From contig NZ_DAMCHJ010000009.1 of assembly GCF_032104385.1 (NCBI RefSeq), positions 61,693-125,692 of the forward strand: a stretch of DNA of 64,000 nucleotides, written 5' to 3'. The position numbers and the translations under genes were made by a program. Positions 44,791-53,616 of this stretch are shown here, in pieces (positions within the stretch are counted from its first letter, which is position 1; the number at the start of each line of letters is the position of its first letter). The notes under the pieces are model-generated. The model saw only the letters and a program-made list of their open reading frames with translations. It had not been told where the DNA came from and ran no database searches. Source of the stretch: Tissierella sp032104385. Lineage in GTDB: Bacteria > Bacillota > Clostridia > Tissierellales > Tissierellaceae.

Positions 44791-45546
44791 TTAATATAAG
44801 TCATTTTGTATATTCATAGCATAGTTTTTTAACATAGAAACATAATAATCAGTTTTATTATATTCAAATCGAATGGCGGGAATAGAAATACTTATACTTG
44901 CAATTGCATTTCCTATTGAATTTAAAATAGGTACTCCTATGCAAATAAGCCCTTCAACATATTCTTCATTATCCAGGGAATATCCTTGTTTTTTAACTTG
45001 TGTTAAGTTTTCAAGTAGTTCTTCATCAGATGAAATTGTTTTTTCTGTATATTTAATGTAATTATCTCCGAATGAAATCAAAGTATCATTAAATGCAACA
45101 ATGGCTTTTCCTAAAGCACTGCAATAAAGGGGAACCTTAATTCCCAGTTCAAGTTCTACTCTAAGAGGTGATTTTGATACCATTTTATCTAGATAAACAA
45201 CACTATTATCATCTAATATACCTAAATTAATTGTTTCATTTACTTCATTATATAATTTTATTATATGAGGTTTTGCTACATCTTTTATTGCCATATTGTT
45301 AACTACGCTACTTCCTAGTTCATATAGTTTTATCGAAGGAAAATATTCAAATGTTGACATGTCCTGATCAATATATTTTAAATATTTTAATGTATTTACT
45401 ATACGCTGGGTAGTGCTTTTACTATAACCTGTTAGATCACTTAACATACTTATACTAAGCTTCTTATGCTCAGTTAATACTTCTAGTAAATTAAAAACTT
45501 TTATAGCAGATTTAATAATGTTTTTATCATCTAAATTATTATTCAA
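44791..45546 (-). CDS. IclR family transcriptional regulator
   Basis: 251 residues. The N-terminal winged helix (residues ~15-75, LSISMLSDLTGYSKSTTQRI) is followed by the IclR effector domain (~90-245; GIKVPLYCSALGKAIVAF). It faces the panB-panE-transporter group end to end and may regulate it or its own gene. The palindrome at the panB promoter is not repeated upstream of this gene, so a shared operator is not supported. Confidence 0.86.
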   Translation of the reverse strand: MNNNLDDKNIIKSAIKVFNLLEVLTEHKKLSISMLSDLTGYSKSTTQRIVNTLKYLKYIDQDMSTFEYFPSIKLYELGSSVVNNMAIKDVAKPHIIKLYNEVNETINLGILDDNSVVYLDKMVSKSPLRVELELGIKVPLYCSALGKAIVAFNDTLISFGDNYIKYTEKTISSDEELLENLTQVKKQGYSLDNEEYVEGLICIGVPILNSIGNAIASISISIPAIRFEYNKTDYYVSMLKNYAMNIQNDLY

Positions 45547-45619
45547 GATTTTACCTCCACTTTGAAATAATAGTTATTTTATCAAATAAGCTCACAAATA
45601 ACAAGCAAATATATCTTAA

Positions 45620-45664
45620 AACAACTTACCTCTTTGGCGTCTGACACCAAAAAAGGAAGTTGTT
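45620..45664. repeat. Palindromic repeat family, copy 3 (degenerate)
   Basis: 22-base arms pair at 18 of 22 positions. The core has decayed to GGCGTCTGACACC, but the outer AACAACTT and the 3' flank TTATTAGATTTATT match copy 2. Unlike copies 1 and 2 it lies between divergent genes, where no terminator is needed, and its flank runs into the flaG promoter. Confidence 0.65.
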
Positions 45665-45679
45665 TTTTATTAGATTTAT

Positions 45680-45706
45680 TAAAGGATATAAAATATTAGT
45701 CGATAT
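45680..45706 (+). promoter_or_regulatory. Sigma-D-type promoter of the flaG-fliD-fliS operon
   Basis: TAAA, 15 bases, GTCGATAT, the same form as the MCP promoter, 36 bases before the flaG start. Confidence 0.7.
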
Positions 45707-45741
45707 AATGTTTAGAAGATTATAGTTGGGGGGTATTATTG

Positions 45742-46125
45742 ATGCAAGTTAGTGCTATGACAAATGTTTCATCAAATGCAAGGATTGATCAAACACAGGC
45801 TAATGTAACAACACCAGGGAGTACAGAAATTAAAATACCAAGACAAAAATTGAAAAATGAAGAATATAGGCATGAACGACAGGTAGAAGATAAAAGACTC
45901 TCAGAAGAAGATATTATAGGAATAATTGAGAAGGCAAATAAGGATTTTGTTGCATATGACAGAAGATTTGAGTTTTCAATACATGAAACAACTAAACAGA
46001 TAATGGTCAAAGTCATAGATGTAACAACTGATGAAGTAATTAGGGAACTTCCCCCAGAGAAAGTATTAGATATGGTTGCAGCAATTTGGGAAGTTGCTGG
46101 GATTATAGTAGATAAAAAAATATAG
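45742..46125 (+). CDS. flaG: FlaG family flagellar protein
   Basis: About 127 residues from ATG 45742 (GGGGGG eight bases upstream). A variable, probably disordered N-terminal half is followed by the FlaG domain (RFEFSIHETTKQIMVKVID, then EVIRELPPEKVLDM). FlaG influences filament length and lies upstream of fliD in many bacteria, as here, 11 bases away. First gene of a four-gene late flagellar operon. Confidence 0.88.
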   Translation: MQVSAMTNVSSNARIDQTQANVTTPGSTEIKIPRQKLKNEEYRHERQVEDKRLSEEDIIGIIEKANKDFVAYDRRFEFSIHETTKQIMVKVIDVTTDEVIRELPPEKVLDMVAAIWEVAGIIVDKKI

Positions 46126-46136
46126 GTGGTGATTAT

Positions 46137-47750
46137 ATGAGTAATATGAGAATACCAGGATTAGCATCAGGTATGGATACAGATGCTATGGTTCAAAGTA
46201 TGATGAAGGTAGAAAGACTAAAGGTTGATAGGTACGAACAATCTAAGCAAATAGCCCTTTGGAGGCAAGAAGCATATATTAATACAAACAAAATGTTTGC
46301 TAACTTTATATTGAATACTCAAAAAGATATGGGATTGAAAAAGGCTAGTAGTACAGGTTCACTTTCAAATGTTTCCTATTCTAGACTTGATTATGTGAGG
46401 AAAGCAACATCATCAAATGAAACTGCTGCAACAGTATCTGCTACAAGTGAGGCAGTAAATGGGAGTTATGAGATTAAGGTAGATGATTTGGCTACATCAG
46501 CTACTTATGCGAGTGCTAAGGTAAAAGATACGAAAATTAATAGTAATAGTTTGAAATTTAATATTAAATTAGGTGAAGTATCAGAGACTATTGAAGTTTC
46601 AGGGGCTGATGGAACAACTATTAATATGAATGATGTTGTTAAAGCAATAAATAAGGATTCTAAAGAAGTTACAGCTTTCTATGATGAAAACAATGGTAGA
46701 CTATTTATTCAATCTAAAGATACTGGTGATAAAGGGGAAATCACATTAGAAGCCATTGGTGGAGAAGGCTCATCCAGTGATAATCTTATTAAAACACTGA
46801 AGGGAAATGGACTTGATAATAAAGAAATATCTAATCAAGGTCAAGATGCAAAAATCATATTCAATGGAGTAGAACTATCTTATTCCTCCAATAACATCAA
46901 CCTAAATGGTCTAAACATCCAGCTTAAAGCCAAAGGTGTCACTAACATCAATGTAAATACAAATGTTGATGGTATAATGGAGAAAATAGAAAAGTTTGTT
47001 AATGATTATAACGAATTAATAGACAAAGCATCTAAGTCAGTAAATGAAAAAAGATATACCAAATATCATCCTCTATCTCAAGAAGAGAAAAAGGCTATGC
47101 ATCAAGATGATGCTAAACTATGGGAAGAAAAAGCTAAGTCTGGAATGTTAAATAGGGATGAAACTATCCAAAGAACACTTCAAAATATTAGAACTGATTT
47201 ATATAAAAATGTAGAAGGTTTAGATGGAAGTTTCAAACATATAACTGAAATCGGTATAACTACTGAAAAGTATTCCAAAGGGGCTACTGGTGGGAAACTT
47301 CAAATAGATAAGGATAAACTTAGGGCAGCAATAGAAAAAGATCCAGAAGGAGTAATGAAATTACTATTTAATGAGCCAGATGTAAAGAAAGATGGTATGA
47401 GTGAAGCTGAGTATAAGAAAGCTGTTTCAAATAAAAGTGGTGTATTTACTAGAATATATGATAATCTAACTGATGGAATGAAATCCATTATAGATAAATC
47501 AGGACCAGGTGAAGATGCAGATTTATTTAGATCTGTACAGTTTAATATTTTAATTGATTTTAGGACTAAAAAATCCAGTATATCTGATTTGGATAAAGAA
47601 ATATTAGATGCAAATAAGAAAATAGATGATTTAAACGTAATGTTATATAGAAAAGAAAATGCATATTATGCAAAATTTGCAAATATGGAAAAGATGTTAA
47701 GCCAAATGAATAGTCAAAGTAATTGGTTGTCACAACAATTTATGAGGTAA
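46137..47750 (+). CDS. fliD: Flagellar filament cap protein FliD
   Basis: 537 residues. The N-terminal domain (IPGLASGMDTDAMVQSMM at residues 5-22) and the C-terminal domain (FVNDYNELI; final coiled coil QMNSQSNWLSQQFM) are typical of FliD/HAP2. It caps the growing filament and helps flagellin fold in place. GGTGG precedes the ATG. Followed by its usual partner fliS. Confidence 0.92.
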   Translation: MSNMRIPGLASGMDTDAMVQSMMKVERLKVDRYEQSKQIALWRQEAYINTNKMFANFILNTQKDMGLKKASSTGSLSNVSYSRLDYVRKATSSNETAATVSATSEAVNGSYEIKVDDLATSATYASAKVKDTKINSNSLKFNIKLGEVSETIEVSGADGTTINMNDVVKAINKDSKEVTAFYDENNGRLFIQSKDTGDKGEITLEAIGGEGSSSDNLIKTLKGNGLDNKEISNQGQDAKIIFNGVELSYSSNNINLNGLNIQLKAKGVTNINVNTNVDGIMEKIEKFVNDYNELIDKASKSVNEKRYTKYHPLSQEEKKAMHQDDAKLWEEKAKSGMLNRDETIQRTLQNIRTDLYKNVEGLDGSFKHITEIGITTEKYSKGATGGKLQIDKDKLRAAIEKDPEGVMKLLFNEPDVKKDGMSEAEYKKAVSNKSGVFTRIYDNLTDGMKSIIDKSGPGEDADLFRSVQFNILIDFRTKKSSISDLDKEILDANKKIDDLNVMLYRKENAYYAKFANMEKMLSQMNSQSNWLSQQFMR

Positions 47751-47766
47751 ATGAGGAGAGAATGAA

Positions 47767-48156
47767 ATGACATATGAAGCTTTAAATAAATATAAACAGA
47801 ATAGTGTATCTACAGCTACTCCAGAAGAACTTACGCTTATGTTATATGATGGCGCTATTAAGTTTATGAATATTGGTAAATATAGTATAGAAAATAAGGA
47901 TTTAGAAAAGGCACATTCTTCCCTAATAAGAGCTCAGGATATTATTTTAGAATTAAATTATTCCTTAGATATGAACTATGACATATCTAAGGAGCTCAGA
48001 GAGCTATATAGTTTTATCTTATCTAAATTGGTAGATGCAAATATAAATAAAGATACTAAAGCCATAGATGAAGCTCTTGTGATAGTAAATGACATGAGAG
48101 ATACTTGGAAAGAAGTTATGAAACAAATAAAACAAAAAGTTTATCAGGCTAAGTAG
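47767..48156 (+). CDS. fliS: Flagellin export chaperone FliS
   Basis: 129 residues of the four-helix FliS family. YKQNSVSTATPEELTLMLYD at residues ~9-28 is the hallmark segment. It binds the flagellin C-terminus in the cytosol and prevents early assembly. 16 bases after fliD and 8 bases before a FliT-like gene. Confidence 0.93.
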   Translation: MTYEALNKYKQNSVSTATPEELTLMLYDGAIKFMNIGKYSIENKDLEKAHSSLIRAQDIILELNYSLDMNYDISKELRELYSFILSKLVDANINKDTKAIDEALVIVNDMRDTWKEVMKQIKQKVYQAK

Positions 48157-48164
48157 GTGTTTCT

Positions 48165-48635
48165 ATGACTTATGATAATGTTAAAAAGATGATAGATATG
48201 TCTCTTGAAAAAAAAGAAATCCTAGTTGAGATTTTACGATTAACTAAGGCTCAAGGAGATAATATCGAAAATGATGATATGGATAATTTAAGTAAATTGC
48301 TGGCAGAAAAAGAAAAATTAATGGAAAAGGTAGATATATTAGATAAGGACTTTTTATATTTATATAATATTATAAAATCAGAAGAAAATATAGAAAGTTT
48401 AGAAAAGATTAATATAGAGAAATATGCTAATATAAAATCTTTAAAAGAAATTGTTATAGAGATAAATACAATATTAAATGAAATATCATCTATAGATAGA
48501 AATAATACAATAAAGATGAAATCAAATGTAGACAAGATTAAATCAGATTTAAAGCAGGTAAAAGAAGCTAAAAGAGCCTATAAAGGATACAATTATGAGG
48601 CTGTGGGAAGTATCTTAATAGATGAAAAAAAATAG
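48165..48635 (+). CDS. FliT/FlgN-like flagellar chaperone
   Basis: 156 residues, entirely helical and Lys/Glu/Asp-rich. The first ~60 residues (KKEILVEILRLTKAQGDNIE, LAEKEKLMEKVDIL) match the helical pattern of FlgN/FliT export chaperones. Identity between such small coiled proteins is low, so the call rests on size, helicity and place after fliS. Its stop lies inside a terminator stem. Confidence 0.6.
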   Translation: MTYDNVKKMIDMSLEKKEILVEILRLTKAQGDNIENDDMDNLSKLLAEKEKLMEKVDILDKDFLYLYNIIKSEENIESLEKINIEKYANIKSLKEIVIEINTILNEISSIDRNNTIKMKSNVDKIKSDLKQVKEAKRAYKGYNYEAVGSILIDEKK

Positions 48636-48658
48636 AAAGGGAAACCTTTCTATTTTTT
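48627..48658 (+). terminator. Terminator of the flagellar operon
   Basis: 14-bp stem AAAAAATAGAAAGG/CCTTTCTATTTTTT with a GAAA loop; it overlaps the stop codon of the FliT-like gene. Confidence 0.85.
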
Positions 48659-48664
48659 ATAAGA

Positions 48665-48783
48665 TTATCCACCACTTGTCCATATTTTATCCACAAGTAA
48701 AAATGAATAAAATTAGATTATTAACAGTTTTACACAGACTTATACACATTATCCACAGAACGCTCAAGGTTAATTGTGGATTG
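48665..48783. other. DnaA-box cluster
   Basis: Same-strand 9-mers: TTATCCACC (48665), TTATCCACA (48687, exact), TTATACACA (48740) and TTATCCACA (48749, exact, directly adjacent to the previous box). Weaker sites are TTTTACACA (48728) and, inverted, TGTGGATTG (48775). The next ~110 bases to hpf are almost only A and T. No dnaA, dnaN or rpmH is near and gene direction does not switch, so a DnaA-binding or titration site is likelier than oriC. Confidence 0.6.
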
Positions 48784-48913
48784 TTAATTATAAATTCTAG
48801 TTCAGATTTAAAAAATATTTAATATAATGTTATTATATTAAGTTTTAGGGTAATATATATAACAAATAGTATAAGCTATTAGATATAATGCTTATATGAA
48901 AGGAGCTGGGTTT

Positions 48914-49447
48914 ATGAAATTAAATTTTACTGGAAAAAATATGGAAATAACAGATGCATTACGAGATGTAACAGAGAAGAAACTAGGAAAATTGGACAAA
49001 TATTTCCAAAAAGATATTGAAGGTAATGTAACCTTCAGTTCAGAGAAAAATAGGAAGATAATTGAGGTAACCATAAACCTACCTGGTACAATTATTAGAG
49101 CTGAGGAATCAACAGATGATATGTATGTATCAATTGACAAGACAGTTGATGTACTAGAAAGACAAATTAGGAAATATAAAACAAAATTACAAAAAAGATA
49201 TAAAAATAATGAAACCATTAGATTTGAAAATGTGGTACCATTACCAGTGGAGGATGATTTTGAGAAACCAAGATTGGTAAAAAGAAAAAAATTTGGATTA
49301 AAACCAATGTCATCAGAAGAAGCAATATTGCAGATGGAATTACTTAGACATAATTTTTATGTATTTTTAGATTCAGATAATGATGAAGTAAGCATTGTTT
49401 ATAAGAGAAAAGATGGAAATTATGGATTGATAGAACCCGAAATTTAA
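48914..49447 (+). CDS. hpf: Ribosome hibernation promoting factor, long form
   Basis: About 177 residues from ATG 48914, eight bases after AAAGGAG; ATG 48896 precedes that site. The N-terminal HPF/YfiA domain (KLNFTGKNMEITDALRDVTE) binds the 30S decoding region. The C-terminal dimerisation domain (residues ~118-177; KKFGLKPMSSEEAILQMELL) makes it the long type that forms 100S dimers. A small dyad TATAAGC/GCTTATA lies just before the gene. Confidence 0.9.
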   Translation: MKLNFTGKNMEITDALRDVTEKKLGKLDKYFQKDIEGNVTFSSEKNRKIIEVTINLPGTIIRAEESTDDMYVSIDKTVDVLERQIRKYKTKLQKRYKNNETIRFENVVPLPVEDDFEKPRLVKRKKFGLKPMSSEEAILQMELLRHNFYVFLDSDNDEVSIVYKRKDGNYGLIEPEI

Positions 49448-49460
49448 CATATAGTTATTA

Positions 49461-49487
49461 AAATGGCAGGATTATATCCTGCCATTT
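49461..49487 (+). terminator. Hairpin after hpf
   Basis: 11-bp stem AAATGGCAGGA/TCCTGCCATTT with a five-base loop and a weak T tail; may only partly end transcription before secA. Confidence 0.6.
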
Positions 49488-49576
49488 CCATGTCAATCTT
49501 ATGGTTGAAAGGAGTGTAAATAAATGATAAAATAATATGATAGCTATGATATTGAAGTTTGAAAGGTGGTTAATCA

Positions 49577-52312
49577 ATGGCAAGCTTATTTGAGAAGATG
49601 TTTGGCACATATAGTGATAGAGAGTTAAAAAAAGTTACACATTTAGTTGATAAAATAGAGTCCTTAGATGGGGAAATGCAAAAATTAACAGATGAACAGT
49701 TAAAAGGAAAGACATTTGAATTTAAGAATAGATTAAACAAGGGAGAAACCCTTGATGATATTTTACCTGAGGCGTTTGCAGTGGTGAGAGAAGCATCCTA
49801 TAGGGTACTTGGCATGAAACATTTTAGGGTTCAGTTACTTGGTGGAATAATACTTCATCAAGGAAGAATAGCAGAAATGCGAACAGGAGAAGGTAAAACT
49901 TTGGTAGCTACTTTACCGGCGTATTTAAATGCTTTAACAGGTAAAGGGGTTCATATAGTTACAGTAAATGATTATTTAGCTAAGAGGGACAAGGAATGGA
50001 TGGGTAAAATTCATGAGTTCTTAGGTCTTACAGTTGGATGTATTATTCATGATATAAGTAATGCAGATAGAAAAGCAGCTTACAACTGTGATATTACTTA
50101 TGGTACTAATAATGAATTTGGATTTGATTACCTTAGAGATAATATGGTTATTTATAAAGAAGATATGGTTCAAAGACCACTTTATTTTTCCATAGTTGAT
50201 GAGGTAGATAGTATATTAGTCGATGAGGCTAGAACTCCTCTTATTATTTCAGGGGTAGGTGATAAATCTACTAAGCTTTATGAAATGGCTGATAATTTTG
50301 TAAGAACATTAACTAGTAGAATAATGGATCCTAGCGAAGAAAGAGTTGATCCATTTAATAATGAATTTAAAGAAGAAACTGTTGATTATGTAATAGATGA
50401 GAAAGCAAGATCCTGCTCTATTACTGAAAAGGGTACTGCAAAGGCAGAAGCTTTTTTTGGTATTGAAAATTTATCTGATATAGAAAATATGGAAATAGCT
50501 CATCATATTAATCAAGCATTGAAGGCTAGATCCATAATGAAAAGAGATATTGATTATGTGGTAAAAGATGGAGAAGTAATTATTGTAGATGAATTTACTG
50601 GAAGACTTATGCATGGTAGAAGATATAGCGATGGTCTTCATCAGGCAATAGAAGCTAAGGAAAAATTAAATGTAAGATCTGAATCAAAAACCTTAGCAAC
50701 CATTACATTCCAAAACTACTTTAGAATGTACGGCAAACTGTCAGGTATGACTGGTACTGCCAAAACAGAAGAATCAGAGTTTAGGGAAATATATAATATG
50801 GATGTAGTTGAGATACCAACAAATAAGCCAGTAATAAGACAGGATTTAGCAGATGTTATTTATAGAAATGAAGAAGCTAAGTTTAGAGCAGTAGTTAAAG
50901 AAATAGAGGAAAAGCATAGAACAGGTCAACCTATATTAGTAGGTACAATTACCATTGAAAGATCAGAAATACTTTCTAAAATGCTGAAAAAGGAAGGAGT
51001 TCCTCATGAAGTATTAAATGCAAAGCACCATGATAGAGAGGCGGAAATAGTAGCTCAGGCTGGTAGATTTGGAGCTGTTACTATAGCTACGAATATGGCT
51101 GGCAGGGGTACAGATATTGCATTGGGAGGTAATCCTGAATTTCTTGCAAAGCAGGAGATGAAGAAAAAGGGTTATACTGATGAGATATTAGCGTTGGTTG
51201 ATAGTTTTTATGAAACTGACAATAAAGAGGTCTTAGAAGCAAGAAAAGTTTATAAGGAACTATATGATAAATATAGGGTAGAAACTGATGAGGAGAATAA
51301 AAAGGTATTGGAAGCTGGTGGACTTCATATAATTGGTACAGAAAGACATGAATCAAGACGTATTGATAATCAGCTTAGAGGTCGTGCTGGTAGACAGGGA
51401 GATCCTGGTTCTTCTAGGTTTTATATATCTTTGGAAGATGATTTGATGAGATTGTTTGGTGGAGAAAGAATAATTAATTTAATTGACAATCTAAAGATGC
51501 CGGAAGATGAACCTTTAGAGCACTCCATGCTTACAAGAGCCATAGAAAATGCTCAAAAGAAGGTTGAGGGAAATAATTTTGGCATTAGAAAACATGTATT
51601 AAAATATGATGATGTAATGAATAAGCAAAGGGAAGTTATTTATGGAGAACGTAGAAAGGTATTAGAAGGAGAAGATTTAAGAAGTCATATTCAAGAGATG
51701 GTTAAGTCTTTAGTGACAGATAATGTTGAAATATACACTCAGAGTAAATATCCAGAGGAATGGGATTTAGAAAGCATAGAGAATTATTTAATGAGTCTTT
51801 TAAATATTGAAAAAAGATTCTTATCATTTGATAATATAGAAAGTCTTACAAAGGAAACCCTAATAGATAAGATATTAAAAAAGGCAGAAGAAAAATACAG
51901 ATCTAAGGAAATAGATTTTGGAGAAGAAAGATTTAGAGAAGTGGAGAGAGTAGTTTTACTTCAAGTAGTAGATAGTAAATGGATGGATCATATAGATGCT
52001 ATGGACCAATTGAGACAAGGAATTGGACTAAGAGCTTATGGACAAGAAGACCCAGTTCGTGCATATCAAAATGAAGGATTTGATATGTTTAATGAAATGA
52101 CTCATAGTATTTGGGAAGATACTGTAAGATTTTTATATCAAGTTATAAATCCGGAAAAGATTCAAAGGAAAAAGGTGGCAGAACCTATATCTACAAATGC
52201 TGATGAAGTAAGTAAAACTATTGTAAATAAAGAGAAAAAAATAGGAAGAAATGACCCTTGTCCATGTGGCAGTGGAAAGAAATATAAGAAATGCTGCGGG
52301 CAGAATGAGTAG
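49577..52312 (+). CDS. secA: Preprotein translocase ATPase SecA
   Basis: 911 residues, full length. Walker A is MRTGEGKT near residue 107. The DEAD-box-type VDEVDSILVDEARTPLIISG, the helicase core ATNMAGRGTDIALGGNP and the C-terminal zinc motif NDPCPCGSGKKYKKCC are all present. It drives protein export through SecYEG. AAAGGTGG precedes the ATG. Next to prfB as in many Clostridia. Confidence 0.96.
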   Translation: MASLFEKMFGTYSDRELKKVTHLVDKIESLDGEMQKLTDEQLKGKTFEFKNRLNKGETLDDILPEAFAVVREASYRVLGMKHFRVQLLGGIILHQGRIAEMRTGEGKTLVATLPAYLNALTGKGVHIVTVNDYLAKRDKEWMGKIHEFLGLTVGCIIHDISNADRKAAYNCDITYGTNNEFGFDYLRDNMVIYKEDMVQRPLYFSIVDEVDSILVDEARTPLIISGVGDKSTKLYEMADNFVRTLTSRIMDPSEERVDPFNNEFKEETVDYVIDEKARSCSITEKGTAKAEAFFGIENLSDIENMEIAHHINQALKARSIMKRDIDYVVKDGEVIIVDEFTGRLMHGRRYSDGLHQAIEAKEKLNVRSESKTLATITFQNYFRMYGKLSGMTGTAKTEESEFREIYNMDVVEIPTNKPVIRQDLADVIYRNEEAKFRAVVKEIEEKHRTGQPILVGTITIERSEILSKMLKKEGVPHEVLNAKHHDREAEIVAQAGRFGAVTIATNMAGRGTDIALGGNPEFLAKQEMKKKGYTDEILALVDSFYETDNKEVLEARKVYKELYDKYRVETDEENKKVLEAGGLHIIGTERHESRRIDNQLRGRAGRQGDPGSSRFYISLEDDLMRLFGGERIINLIDNLKMPEDEPLEHSMLTRAIENAQKKVEGNNFGIRKHVLKYDDVMNKQREVIYGERRKVLEGEDLRSHIQEMVKSLVTDNVEIYTQSKYPEEWDLESIENYLMSLLNIEKRFLSFDNIESLTKETLIDKILKKAEEKYRSKEIDFGEERFREVERVVLLQVVDSKWMDHIDAMDQLRQGIGLRAYGQEDPVRAYQNEGFDMFNEMTHSIWEDTVRFLYQVINPEKIQRKKVAEPISTNADEVSKTIVNKEKKIGRNDPCPCGSGKKYKKCCGQNE

Positions 52313-52407
52313 TGGATAACTAATAGTGAATAGTTAAAAGACGAGAGATCCTAAATATCTACTAAAAACTTTTCATTATTAATTAACTAGAAAAACGGGG
52401 TGATATA

Positions 52408-53515
52408 TTGCAAGATATTTACTTAGATAAAGAGAAACTTCATGAAATAAGAGATACTGTTAAAGAATTGGGTGTTTCACTTTGACATTCAAGGACTTAG
52501 GGATAAATCTCTTGATTTAGAGCAGCAATCCTATGAAGAGGATTTCTGGAAGGATATAGATAAGGCTCAAAAAACTATGCAGGAAATCAAGGCTTTGAAA
52601 AATCAGGTAAAAGAATATGATGATTTGATCAAAGATATAGAAGAACTTGAAGTTTTAATGGATTTGGTTCTTGAAGAAGAAGCCTACGATATGTATAATG
52701 ATGTAGAAGAGGGACTTATGAAATTATCAAAAAGATCAGATGAGTTTAAATTAAGTACCTTGCTATCTGGTGAGTTTGATAAAAATAATGCTATTCTTTC
52801 CATACATTCTGGAGCAGGAGGATTGGAAGCTCAGGATTGGGCCGAAATGCTTTTAAGATTATATAGAAGATGGGCAGAAGGAAAAGGATTTCAAGTAGAA
52901 ACACTAGATATTCTAGCTGATACAGAAGGCGGTATAAAATCCGTTACCTTGCTTATAAAGGGTTACAATGCCTACGGATATCTGAAATCTGAGAAGGGTG
53001 TTCATAGATTGGTTAGAATATCTCCATTTGATTCTGCAGGTAAAAGACATACTTCCTTTGCAAGTATTGATGTATATCCGGAGATAAATGATGAAGTAAA
53101 TATTGAAATCAACCCTTCAGATTTGAAAATAGACACCTATAGATCTGGTGGTGCTGGAGGTCAGCATGTAAATACTACGGATTCAGCAGTGAGAATTACA
53201 CATATTCCTACAGGAATAGTGGTGCAATGTCAAAACGAAAGATCTCAGATTACCAATAAGCAAACAGCTATGAATATGTTAAAAGCTAAGCTGGTTCAAT
53301 TAAAAGAAGAAGAACAAAAAGAAAAGATAGAAGATTTACAGGGAAGTTATAGTCAAATAGCTTGGGGGGCACAAATAAGATCCTATGTATTCCATCCCTA
53401 TAGTATGGTAAAAGATCACAGAACCAACGCAGAAGTTGGAGACGTATATGGAGTAATGGATGGAGATATTGATATTTTCATAAATGAATATTTAAAACAA
53501 AAAGCCCTTTCATAA
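52408..53515 (+). CDS. prfB: Peptide chain release factor 2, programmed +1 frameshift
   Basis: The gene starts at TTG 52408 (CGGGGTGA upstream) and reads 25 codons to CTT at 52480 followed by an in-frame TGA (52483-52485). A +1 slip on CTT-TGA-C then continues at GAC 52484 to 53515, giving about 368 residues. This is the classical RF2 autoregulation: low RF2 favours the slip. The Shine-Dalgarno-like stimulator is weak and distant (GGGTG, 52470-52474). RISPFDSAGKRHTSF (with the SPF stop-recognition tripeptide) and SGGAGGQHVN (GGQ) confirm RF2. Confidence 0.95.
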
Positions 53516-53533
53516 AAAGGGCTAAATTTTTTT
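53503..53533 (+). terminator. Terminator overlapping the prfB stop codon
   Basis: AGCCCTTT/AAAGGGCT, 8-bp stem with the loop CATAA that contains the TAA stop, followed by a run of seven T (53527-53533). Confidence 0.8.
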
Positions 53534-53616
53534 AAAAAAAGGGATTTTTGATTTTTTGTAGAATAATATATTAAGAAAGTTCAAGACTGCGATAATAAAT
53601 TGAAGGGAAGATGTAT

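Noticed and set aside
48665..48895. Chromosomal replication origin (oriC)
   Set aside because: No dnaA, dnaN, rpmH or gyrB nearby and no change of coding strand; kept only as a DnaA-box cluster.
52408..52485. Separate 25-codon leader peptide before prfB
   Set aside because: The CTT-TGA-C junction and the continuity of the RF2 N-terminus show a programmed frameshift, not a separate peptide or a sequencing error.
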